Positions 6,481-12,922 of a stretch of DNA of 18,545 bases are shown piece by piece. Both the position numbers and the translations under genes were made by a program. The notes beneath the pieces were generated by a model, which saw nothing but the letters and a program-made list of their open reading frames with translations, had not been told where the DNA came from and ran no database searches. Every line of letters starts with the position of its first letter. Position 1 is the first letter of the stretch. This DNA comes from CAZUZD01 sp964624465 (GTDB lineage: Bacteria > Planctomycetota > Planctomycetia > Isosphaerales > Isosphaeraceae), in the NCBI GenBank assembly GCA_964624465.1, contig CAZUZD010000101.1, positions 1-18,545 on the forward strand. The letters are read 5' to 3'.

Positions 6481-7989
6481 ATGGCGCGCGACCACCTGCT
6501 GGCGATCGACCAGGGGACGACCAGCACCCGGGCGGTCGTGTACAGCCGGCAGCTCCGGCCGGTCGGCCAGGCGCAGGTCGAGGTGCCGCCGACGTATCCC
6601 CACCCCGGCTGGGTCGAGCACGACCCGGCGGCGCTGGTGGCCTCGGTGGCGCAGGTGGTGCCCCTGGCGCTGCGGTCGGCGGGGGTCGACGCCGGGCGGC
6701 TGGCGGCCATCGGCGTGACCAACCAGCGCGAGACGGCGGCCCTGTGGGACCGCGCCACGGGCGCGGCGGTCGGGCCGGCGATCGTCTGGCAGGACCGCCG
6801 CACGGCGGGCTTCTGCGACGCGCACCGCGACCGCCAGGCCTGGCTGGCCGAGCGGACGGGCCTGGTGCTGGATGCGTACTTCTCGGCCACCAAGTTCGCC
6901 TGGCTCCTGGATCACCACGACGGCGCCCGCCGTCGCGCCCTGGCGGGCGACCTGGCGGCCGGCACGGTCGACAGCCTCTTGCTCTGGCACCTGACCGGCG
7001 GGCAGCGGCACGTCACCGACGTGACCAACGCCTCGCGGACCCTGCTGATGGGGCTGCGGTCGCTGGCCTGGGCCGACGACCTCTGCGAGTTCTTCGCCGT
7101 GCCGCCCGAGATATTGCCCGCGATCCTGCCCAGCGCCGGGCCGTTCGGCAGCACCCTGGGCCTGGGCTACCTGCCCGACGGCATCCCGATCACCGGCGTG
7201 GCCGGCGACCAGCAGGCGTCGCTGGCCGGCCAGGGGTGCCTGGCGGCCGGCCAGGCCAAGTGCACCTTCGGCACTGGCGCGTTCCTGCTCGTGCACACCG
7301 GCGACCGGGTGGTGCCCTCGTCGGCCGGCCTGATCAGCACCGCCGCGGCCACCCTGGGGGGCGGGCCGCCCCAGTACGCCCTGGAGGGCAGCGTGTTCAT
7401 CGCCGGCGCCGCCGTGCAGTGGTTCCGCGACGGCCTGCATGCCATCGGCGCGGCGCCCGAGATCGACCAGCTCGCTCGCGAGGGCTCGGACGCCTCGGGG
7501 GTGCTGTTCGTGCCCGCCCTGACCGGCCTGGGGGCGCCGTACTGGGTGCCCGAGGCGCGCGGGACGCTCTTCGGGCTGACCCGCGCGACCTCGATCGCCG
7601 ACCTGGCGCGGGCGACCATCGAGGGGGTCGCCTTCCAGGTCTCCGACCTGATGGCCGCCATGACCGCCGACCTGCCGGCGCCGCCGGCCGAGCTGCGGGT
7701 CGACGGCGGCATGGCCCGCTCCGACCCCTTCTTGCAGTTCCAGGCCGACCTGCTGGGCCTGCCCCTGCGCCGCAGCCCCCAGACCGAGTCGACTGCCCTG
7801 GGTGCCGCGCTGCTGGCCGGCCTGGGCGTGGGCCTCTGGCCCGACGTCGCCACCGCCACCGCGCTGCTGGAGTCCGGCCCCCGGACCTTCGCCCCCGCCC
7901 GCGACGCCGCCTGGCGCACCGCCGCCCTGGCCCGCTGGCGGCACGCCGTCGCCACCGTCCGGCGGCACTATGCGCCCGAGCCCGCCTGA
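6481..7989 (+). CDS. glpK: Glycerol kinase
   Basis: A 502-residue cytoplasmic FGGY-family kinase that phosphorylates glycerol to sn-glycerol 3-phosphate, feeding phospholipid synthesis and glycolysis. Visible signatures: DQGTTSTR at 10-17 (phosphate-binding loop), GVTNQRET with Arg83-Glu84 at the same numbering as the E. coli glycerol-contact pair, WQDRRT, GDQQASL with the catalytic Asp at 243, YALEGSVFIAGAAVQWFRDGL, LTGLGAPYWVPEARG, and the FGGY signature region around DGGMARSDPFLQFQADLLG with TALGAALLAG. Length is that of the family and nothing is missing. CGGAG lies 8 bases before the ATG. The GT2 gene follows after 27 bp and is probably co-transcribed. No glpF or glpD is next to it. Confidence 0.97.
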   Translation: MARDHLLAIDQGTTSTRAVVYSRQLRPVGQAQVEVPPTYPHPGWVEHDPAALVASVAQVVPLALRSAGVDAGRLAAIGVTNQRETAALWDRATGAAVGPAIVWQDRRTAGFCDAHRDRQAWLAERTGLVLDAYFSATKFAWLLDHHDGARRRALAGDLAAGTVDSLLLWHLTGGQRHVTDVTNASRTLLMGLRSLAWADDLCEFFAVPPEILPAILPSAGPFGSTLGLGYLPDGIPITGVAGDQQASLAGQGCLAAGQAKCTFGTGAFLLVHTGDRVVPSSAGLISTAAATLGGGPPQYALEGSVFIAGAAVQWFRDGLHAIGAAPEIDQLAREGSDASGVLFVPALTGLGAPYWVPEARGTLFGLTRATSIADLARATIEGVAFQVSDLMAAMTADLPAPPAELRVDGGMARSDPFLQFQADLLGLPLRRSPQTESTALGAALLAGLGVGLWPDVATATALLESGPRTFAPARDAAWRTAALARWRHAVATVRRHYAPEPA

Positions 7990-8016
7990 GTCCTCGCCGC
8001 TCCGGAGTCCCGCCCG

Positions 8017-8970
8017 ATGGCCCCCGCCGACCCCGACCCCGCGTCCCCGCTGCGCCTGAGCGTCCTGCTGCCGGTCATCGGCGGCCCGGAGGCGGTCGCG
8101 ACCTCGCTGGCGGGCCTGGACGCCCAGACCATCGCCGGCGCGATCGAGCTGCTGATCCTCACCTCGCGGCCCGAGCGCTTCGCCGGCGTGGCCGACGACC
8201 TGCCCCGGCTGGGCGCCGTGCGGGTGCTGGCCGACACGCCCGAGCAGAGCACCGGCCTGTGCCGGGCCCGCGGGGTGCGGCAGGCGCGGGCCGACTTCGT
8301 CGCCAACGCCGAGGACCACTGCCACCCCGAGCCCGGCTGGGCCGCCGGCATGCTGGCCGCCTTCGAGCCGAACGTCGCCGCCGTCTGCCCCGACCTCCGC
8401 AACGGCAACCAGGCCAGCCGGGTGGCCACCGCCGACCACTTCGTGAACTTCGCCGCCTTCAAGGTGGCCCGCGCCGGCGAGGACCAGCCCGACCTGGTGG
8501 GCCGCAACTGCTGCTACCGCCGCCAGGCGCTGCTGGCGCTGGGCGAGGAGCTCGAGCCGCTGATGGAGGTCGAGTACAACCTGCACGCGCGGCTGCGGCG
8601 CGACGGCTGGGCGCTGCGGTTCGCCCCGGAGGCCGTGGCGCTGCACCACGACATCACCGACCTGCGGACCGCCCTGCGGTTCCACCGGAACTTCGGCCGG
8701 CTCCTGACGGCCCGACGGGCCGCCGCCGAGCACTGGTCGGGGCCCCGGATCGCGGCGCACGCGGTGGGCTGGCCGCTGATCCCGGCGCTGCGGCTCTGGC
8801 GGATGCGCCGGATGCTGGCGCGGCATCGGTCCGAGGCCCTCCGCCCCACCGTCCTGCCCACCATGCTCCTGCTGCTGACCGCCGCCGCCGTCGGCGAGCT
8901 GCTGGGCGCCCTGGGGGGCGCCGGCAACTCGGCCGCCGTGGTCGCCGAGACCGAGTTCCGGCACGGCTGA
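8017..8970 (+). CDS. Family 2 glycosyltransferase
   Basis: A 317-residue GT-A fold glycosyltransferase. Residues 13-22 (LRLSVLLPVI) are the first beta strand of the nucleotide-sugar-binding domain. CRARGVRQARADFVANAED at 82-100 leads into the metal-binding site, where the usual Asp-x-Asp is replaced by Glu-Asp-His (99-101) followed by PEPGW. GRNCCYRRQALLALG and MEVEYNLHARLRRDGW form the acceptor-side part, with the Glu-Tyr/Asp-like catalytic region. A hydrophobic stretch near 285-306 could anchor the C-terminus in the membrane. CGGAG precedes the ATG. It follows glpK by 27 bp, but the functional link is unclear. The substrate cannot be told from sequence. Confidence 0.85.
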   Translation: MAPADPDPASPLRLSVLLPVIGGPEAVATSLAGLDAQTIAGAIELLILTSRPERFAGVADDLPRLGAVRVLADTPEQSTGLCRARGVRQARADFVANAEDHCHPEPGWAAGMLAAFEPNVAAVCPDLRNGNQASRVATADHFVNFAAFKVARAGEDQPDLVGRNCCYRRQALLALGEELEPLMEVEYNLHARLRRDGWALRFAPEAVALHHDITDLRTALRFHRNFGRLLTARRAAAEHWSGPRIAAHAVGWPLIPALRLWRMRRMLARHRSEALRPTVLPTMLLLLTAAAVGELLGALGGAGNSAAVVAETEFRHG

Positions 8971-9017
8971 ACCGGGCCCGCCGTCGCTCGGGCCGAGCCT
9001 GATGCCTGGTTTGCCGC

Positions 9018-9048
9018 TTGATTCCTCCCGGGCCCGGGCGGCTACAAT
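9018..9048 (+). promoter_or_regulatory. Promoter of sugar dehydrogenase gene (TTGATT-19-TACAAT)
   Basis: TTGATT (9018-9023) and TACAAT (9043-9048) are separated by 19 bp, slightly long. The -10 is followed by CGGGGCC, resembling the CGGCCC after the -10 at 1928. It places transcription start about 60 bases before the ATG at 9116 and argues against the upstream in-frame start at 9002. Confidence 0.55.
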
Positions 9049-9115
9049 CGGGGCCTTCCCGCCCGGGGTCCGTCCCCCGCGACGCGCCCATCCATCGCCT
9101 CCGAAAGGATCGTCC

Positions 9116-10309
9116 ATGCCCCGTCCTCTCCGCGCCGCGCTCTGCGCGGCGGCCGCCGCCGTGGTGCTGGCCGCGGCGCCCGCCCGGGCGCAGCTGCCCG
9201 CGCTCAAGACCGAGGTCGCCTTCCCGAACCTCAAGTTCGACCGACCCGTCGCGATGGCGTACCCCGCCGGCTCCGACCGGCTGTTCGTCGTCGAGCAGCA
9301 CCAGGCCAAGATCTACTCATTCGTCAACGACCCGAAGACGGCCGAGAAGTCGCTGTTCCTGACGCTGCCGCAGCCGATCAGCAAGGACAACGAGGAGGGC
9401 CTGCTGGGCCTGGCCTTCCACCCGAAGTACGCCGAGAACGGCAAGTTCTACGTGTACTACTCGGCCCAGGAGGGGCCCAAGAACCGCCGCTCGGTGGTCG
9501 CCCAGTTCACCCGCTCGCAGTCCGACCCGCTCCAGGCCGACCCCGGCAGCGAGCAGCGGATCTGGACCGGGCCCGACGACCCGTTCGGCAACCACAACGG
9601 CGGCTGCATCCTGTTCGGCCCCGACGGCTACCTGTACATCACCCTGGGCGACAGCGGCGCCGCCGACGACCCGCTGACGACCGGCCAGAACCCCGGCGAC
9701 GCCTTCGGCTCGATCCTCCGCATCGACGTCGACCACCCAGCCGCCGGCCAGGCCTACGGCATCCCCGGCGACAACCCCCGCCTGCGCGACCCCAAGACGT
9801 ATGCCGCCTGGGCCCCCGAGGTCTACGCCATCGGCCTGCGCAACGTCTGGAAGTTCAGCTTCGACCGCGCCGAGGGCACCCTCTGGGCCGGCGACGTGGG
9901 CCAGAACCTCTGGGAGATGGTGTACATCATCACCAACGGCGGCAACTACGGCTGGAGCATCAAGGAGGGGACGCACAACTTCAAGGCGCGCCAGAAGCTC
10001 GCCGCCGGCACGACGATCACCCCGCCGGTCTTCGAGTACCCGCACTCGGTGGGCAAGAGCATCACCGGCGGCTACGTCTACCGCGGCCCGTCCCTGCCCG
10101 CCCTGGCCGGCACCTACGTCGTCGGCGACTTCGACAGCGGCCGCATCTGGGGCGTCGTCGGCAAGGACCCCAAGACCGCCCAGACCGGCGAGCTGATCGA
10201 CGTCGCCAAGAACGGCAAGCTCAACATCGCCGGCTTCGGCGAGGACGCCCAGGGCGAGCTCTACATCCTCGCCTTCGACGGCCGGATCCACAAACTCGCC
10301 CCCCGCTGA
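9116..10309 (+). CDS. Secreted PQQ-type sugar dehydrogenase (glucose/sorbosone dehydrogenase family)
   Basis: A 397-residue six-bladed beta-propeller of the GSDH/YliI (soluble aldose dehydrogenase) family, which oxidises aldose sugars with pyrroloquinoline quinone in the periplasm. A signal peptide is clear: MPRPLRAALC, a long Ala/Val core, then APARAQ with cleavage after about residue 24. Family motifs include RPVAMAYPAGSDRLFVVEQ, EEGLLGLAFHPKY, NHNGGCILFGPDGYLYITLG with the active-site His, GLRNVWKFSFD, GDVGQNLWEMVYIITNGGNY and GGYVYRG. The ATG at 9116 has GAAAGGA six bases upstream and gives the signal peptide directly. PQQ-synthesis genes are not in the window. Some members of this family lack proven PQQ activity, so the substrate is uncertain. 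Confidence 0.92.
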   Translation: MPRPLRAALCAAAAAVVLAAAPARAQLPALKTEVAFPNLKFDRPVAMAYPAGSDRLFVVEQHQAKIYSFVNDPKTAEKSLFLTLPQPISKDNEEGLLGLAFHPKYAENGKFYVYYSAQEGPKNRRSVVAQFTRSQSDPLQADPGSEQRIWTGPDDPFGNHNGGCILFGPDGYLYITLGDSGAADDPLTTGQNPGDAFGSILRIDVDHPAAGQAYGIPGDNPRLRDPKTYAAWAPEVYAIGLRNVWKFSFDRAEGTLWAGDVGQNLWEMVYIITNGGNYGWSIKEGTHNFKARQKLAAGTTITPPVFEYPHSVGKSITGGYVYRGPSLPALAGTYVVGDFDSGRIWGVVGKDPKTAQTGELIDVAKNGKLNIAGFGEDAQGELYILAFDGRIHKLAPR

Positions 10310-10339
10310 GCCCCCGGGCCCCATCTCCGTCGAACCCCA

Positions 10340-10373
10340 CCGGCCCCGACGCGCCCCGTGCCGTCGGGGCTGG
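10340..10373 (+). terminator. Candidate terminator of sugar dehydrogenase gene
   Basis: GCCCCGAC (10343-10350) pairs with GTCGGGGC (10363-10370), extended by three more pairs including one G-U, around a 12-base loop. It lies about 30 bases after the stop. Only a weak T-rich stretch (TGTCGTTT) follows. The gene-free stretch 10310-10703 otherwise holds repeat copy A and about 85 bp with no recognisable feature. Confidence 0.45.
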
Positions 10374-10406
10374 TGTCGTTTCCCGGGCCGCCGCATCCGT
10401 GTTGCC

Positions 10407-10617
10407 GGGTCGCCCCGACGACTTGATCGTCGGGGTCGCGCAGCGACAGGCGGCGTCGGGGGAGCCGCCCGCCTGCCCGGCGGCGCAGGAGCCCGGTTCC
10501 CCCCGGGGCATCGCGGGTGTGGCCCCCATCGGGCCAGGGCCAGTGTCCGGGTCGGGGGGCTGGGCCGACGCCGCCTGTCGCTCCGCGACCCGGACAAGCA
10601 AGTTGTCCGGGCGACCC
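10407..10617. repeat. ~210-bp palindromic repeat, copy A
   Basis: A complete copy. The ends are GGGTCGCCC (10407-10415) and its inverse GGGCGACCC (10609-10617). Just inside are terminal hairpins: CCCCGACGA/TCGTCGGGG (10413-10435) and CCCGGACAA/TTGTCCGGG (10589-10611). Further in, the left GACAGGCGGCGTC and right GACGCCGCCTGTC are inverted copies. The GC-rich middle is conserved in all three copies. It lies on the 3' side of the minus-strand gene at 10704. It carries no conserved reading frame, since indels shift frames between copies. Confidence 0.85.
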
Positions 10618-10703
10618 GCTCGCGATTGAGTCGATGGTGAATCGCGGTCCAGAGTCCACGGTTGACGCATCCTGGGCCTGGCCGTGATCGCACCGAAGTC
10701 GGG

Positions 10704-11024
10704 TCAGGTCGTCTGCCCCCACCTGAGCAACGACCTTTCAAGCTCCGCGACGAGCAATCGCCGATCCGGCGTGTGGAACTGGTGCAAACGCTCCCCCTGG
10801 AAGTCGCCCCGATGCGCGACGAGGCCGTATTCGCCGGAGGGGTCGCCCTCTGGGTACCACCCGACGTCGATGAGGGCGTTGGCCCGGCGGTTCACCAGTT
10901 GGAGCAGGTCCTCACGGAGCCATGACTCTGCGAAGGCTTGCGGAGATGGGTCGACCTCGCGGAGGTCGTTGAACACGACCTCCCATCCAATCGGAATACG
11001 GAGAGGTTGTAGCAGCGGTTCCAT
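10704..11024 (-). CDS. Uncharacterised 106-residue protein, immunity-island gene
   Basis: A small soluble protein, rich in aromatic and acidic residues. A conserved-looking core runs from GWEVVFNDLREVDP (about 14-27) through LLQLVNRRANALIDVGWYPEGDP (about 41-63) to GDFQGERLHQFHTPDRRLLVAELE near the C-terminus. I recall similar GWYPEGD-containing hypothetical proteins in planctomycetes but know no function. The ATG at 11024 lies 11 bases after GGAG; an upstream open frame runs into repeat copy B and is not credible as coding. It is third in a minus-strand series with the SUKH-like and DUF4272 genes and shares their lower third-position GC. A role as an immunity or antitoxin-like protein is only an inference from company. 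Confidence 0.7.
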   Translation of the reverse strand: MEPLLQPLRIPIGWEVVFNDLREVDPSPQAFAESWLREDLLQLVNRRANALIDVGWYPEGDPSGEYGLVAHRGDFQGERLHQFHTPDRRLLVAELERSLLRWGQTT

Positions 11025-11042
11025 CGGCCAGCGTCTCCAGCA

Positions 11043-11229
11043 GGGTAGCCCCGACGACTTGCTCGTCGGGGTCGCGCAGCGACAGGCGGCTCGGGGAAGC
11101 CGCCCGCGGGCCCAGAGGCGCAGGAGCCCCGTTCCCCCAGGGGCGTCGCGGGCGTGGCCCCTATCGGGCCAGGGCCAGTGTCCGGGTCGGGGGGCTGGGC
11201 CGACGCCGCCTGTCGCGGCGCGACCCGGA
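11043..11229. repeat. ~210-bp palindromic repeat, copy B (right end truncated)
   Basis: It matches copies A and C from GGGTAGCCCC (11043) through the left hairpin CCCCGACGA...TCGTCGGGG, the conserved middle and the inner right arm GACGCCGCCTGTC. After CGACCCGGA (11229) it stops matching: the right terminal hairpin and the GGGCGACCC end are missing. The break coincides with the stop codon of the SUKH-like gene (TGA at 11232-11230). It begins 18 bp upstream of the start codon of the 106-aa gene, so it may also carry that gene's leader. Confidence 0.85.
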
Positions 11230-11724
11230 TCACGTTGAGGCGTCGTCAGTCCCCAGGCCTTCCGCCTCATGCCACCAGAATGCCCCCTCGGAAAGTGCGG
11301 GCGGGTCGATGGCCCGAACGACCACCCGGAATCGCTCCGGATCCTGCTCGCCCATGTGCGCAAGTAGGCATTCGGCAAGATGCCCAACGCCGCTATTGAT
11401 GAACTGGCGGGTCTGGAACCGGTCTTCATGGTCGAGCAACCATACCGACCCGGAGCCTTGCTCGACACACAACGGGTTGCCGGCCCCATCCGACCCGATG
11501 ACTCGATACGGGGCGAGCCGCATCCGGTCCGCCGCCGTCCAGTCGGGAGGAGAACCATAGACTTCCCAGATCGGCGACGGCTGATCCGCCCCACCGAAGC
11601 TCAGGCAAGGACTCGCCTGCCGCGGCAGTAACCATTCGCCGCACATGACCATCCCCGAAGCGATGGCCTCCAAGCCGCAGTCCCGCTCTTTGCGCCTCCA
11701 CCGCTCTACGAATGCCTCGCTCAC
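11230..11724 (-). CDS. SUKH-4-like immunity-family protein
   Basis: A 164-residue protein. Residues about 53-125 match the C-terminal half of SUKH-4/SMI1-KNR4-like proteins: IWEVYGSPPDW, APYRVIGSDGAGNPLCVEQG, SVWLLDHEDRFQTRQFINS and HLAECLLAHMG. SUKH proteins are known as immunity factors against contact-dependent or secreted polymorphic toxins, though planctomycetes carry many without a neighbouring toxin. The start is a GTG at 11724-11722, selected because GGAGG lies five bases upstream. The stop falls where repeat copy B breaks off, so the last residues may have been shaped by the repeat. No toxin gene is next to it. Confidence 0.8.
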   Translation of the reverse strand: MSEAFVERWRRKERDCGLEAIASGMVMCGEWLLPRQASPCLSFGGADQPSPIWEVYGSPPDWTAADRMRLAPYRVIGSDGAGNPLCVEQGSGSVWLLDHEDRFQTRQFINSGVGHLAECLLAHMGEQDPERFRVVVRAIDPPALSEGAFWWHEAEGLGTDDAST

Positions 11725-11741
11725 TCTCGCCTCCGTCAGCA

Positions 11742-11951
11742 GGGTAGCCCCGACGACTGGTTCGTCGGGGTCGCGCAGCGACAGGCGGCTCGGAGCAGCC
11801 GTCCGCGGGCCCAGCGGCGCAGGAGTCAAGTTCCCCCCGGGGCGTCGCGGGCGTGATCCCCATCGCGCCAGGGCCGGTCTTCGGGTCGGGAGGCTGGGCT
11901 GACGCCGCCTGTCGCTGCGCGACCCGGACAAGCAAGTTGTCCGGGCGACCC
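11742..11951. repeat. ~210-bp palindromic repeat, copy C
   Basis: A complete copy with ends GGGTAGCCC (11742) and GGGCGACCC (11943-11951). The right hairpin CCCGGACAA GCAAG TTGTCCGGG is identical to that of copy A, while the left end (TAGCCCC, no GTC insertion after GGCGG) follows copy B. Outside the right end, 11959-11978 matches 10640-10659 downstream of copy A at 16 of 20 positions, so homology may continue past the hairpin. It lies between the SUKH-like start and the DUF4272 stop. Confidence 0.85.
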
Positions 11952-11974
11952 GGTCGTTAATCGCCGTTCAGAGT

Positions 11975-12595
11975 TCAGGCGTCACACGTCACGTCGTCCC
12001 ATTCCTGTTGGCCATCGAGCCATTCGAAGGCGTACCGCCGCTCGTAGAGTACCCACCAGTTCAAGTCTTCCGGGAGCGCATGGCGTTCACGGCGGGCCAA
12101 GGCGCATTGACACCACAGGTCGTATGTCCGGCTGTCTTCGGCCAGCAGAACGCCCGGTGGCCGCAGTCGGGCCGACGCGAGGAACTCGTCGAGATCCGAG
12201 CCGAGCGGCGGGATGAGCTCTTCCACCAACCGCCGCGTGTCACAGCCCCGCGTCGGGAGGCCCAGCGCCTCGACCTTGCCGATGGCCCACAGCAACGCCC
12301 ATTCGGCCTCCTGATGCCAGCGGAAGCGGCCCCGCTGCTCGTCACCGGGGGAAGGTTCCGTAAAGAAGGCTCTCTCACCGGGGCTTACCTGATCCCAGAT
12401 GCCTTGCTCCTGGAGCCAGTCGACCACCGGCTCCGGCTCGACACCGTAAGCGACGGCGACCACCGCGTGCAGGATCACGGCTCGGGCGGCGATTTGCCCG
12501 GGGGGCCTCGGGCAAGGGTCATCGCAATCGGCGATGATGGGCGGGGTGACCTCCGCCGAGATGCCAAAAGACTCCGCCCATTCCTTGGTCGTCAT
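11975..12595 (-). CDS. DUF4272 domain protein
   Basis: A 206-residue soluble protein with the full DUF4272 pattern: QIAARAVILHAVVAVAYG (34-51), GIWDQVSPGERAFF (65-78), WHQEAEWALLWAIGKVEALGLPTRGCDT (93-120), LRPPGVLLAEDSRTYDLWC (144-162) and LYERRYAFEWLDGQQEWDDVTCDA at the C-terminus. Molecular function is unknown; the family is frequent in planctomycetes and often near SUKH or other immunity-like genes. The start is uncertain. ATG 12595 was preferred because it gives the family's usual N-terminal length with AGGGG upstream; an in-frame ATG at 12697 would add 34 residues of non-conserved sequence. It is the first gene of the minus-strand series and is divergent from the uxaA-like gene. Codons use more A/T in third positions than the flanking operons. 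Confidence 0.8.
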   Translation of the reverse strand: MTTKEWAESFGISAEVTPPIIADCDDPCPRPPGQIAARAVILHAVVAVAYGVEPEPVVDWLQEQGIWDQVSPGERAFFTEPSPGDEQRGRFRWHQEAEWALLWAIGKVEALGLPTRGCDTRRLVEELIPPLGSDLDEFLASARLRPPGVLLAEDSRTYDLWCQCALARRERHALPEDLNWWVLYERRYAFEWLDGQQEWDDVTCDA

Positions 12596-12922
12596 TTTGA
12601 AGCGGCCCCTGTCGACCGTACCCTTTCGACGAGACAGTCCATCCTCCAACGCAGGGGTCGGGCAGGCCACGAAAAATCCTCGGGCTTGGGAATCCATTTA
12701 ACTGGCAATCGTCACCTCGAAACTAGCCCTCGCACTTCACCGTCGACGTAAGACGTTTTGCGATGGTCGCGAACCGGCGGTCCGGGCGACCCTATCCGGG
12801 AAACGGGCGGGAGCGGCGGGCGGGGCGGTCGACCGGCTTCTCAAGGCGGGCGGGCGGCACTAGACTGGCGGCCGCTGAGCGCTGGATTCCGCAACCGAGA
12901 TTTCCCCCAGGCAGACCCGCCG
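12596..12922. other. Divergent intergenic region, DUF4272 / uxaA-like
   Basis: Contains the possible 5' extension of the DUF4272 gene (to 12697) and then about 225 bp without a gene. Composition changes from relatively AT-rich (12700-12760) to very GC-rich. A weak plus-strand promoter candidate is TTCTCA (12838-12843), 17 bp, TAGACT (12861-12866), about 55 bases before the ATG at 12923. No operator or repeat is recognisable. Confidence 0.35.

Noticed and set aside
6397..9309. 970-codon minus-strand open frame antisense to glpK and the GT2 gene
   Set aside because: It mirrors an unmistakable glpK and has low-complexity Gly/Gln/His-rich sequence; a shadow frame.
10399..10629. Small open frames inside the ~210-bp repeats
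   Set aside because: Indels between the three copies shift the frame, so no protein is conserved; the conserved property is the nucleotide palindromes.
10407..11951. The repeats as classical integron attC sites
   Set aside because: No convincing GTTRRRY core at the expected places and no integron integrase in the window; only the gene-then-palindrome layout is similar, so it was kept as a hypothesis and not as a feature.
10407..11951. The repeats as a CRISPR array
   Set aside because: Copies are about 210 bp long, 430-500 bp apart, palindromic throughout, and separated by protein-coding genes.
12596..12697. N-terminal extension of the DUF4272 protein to ATG 12697
   Set aside because: The 34 extra residues show no family similarity and the ribosome binding site is poor; kept only as an alternative start.
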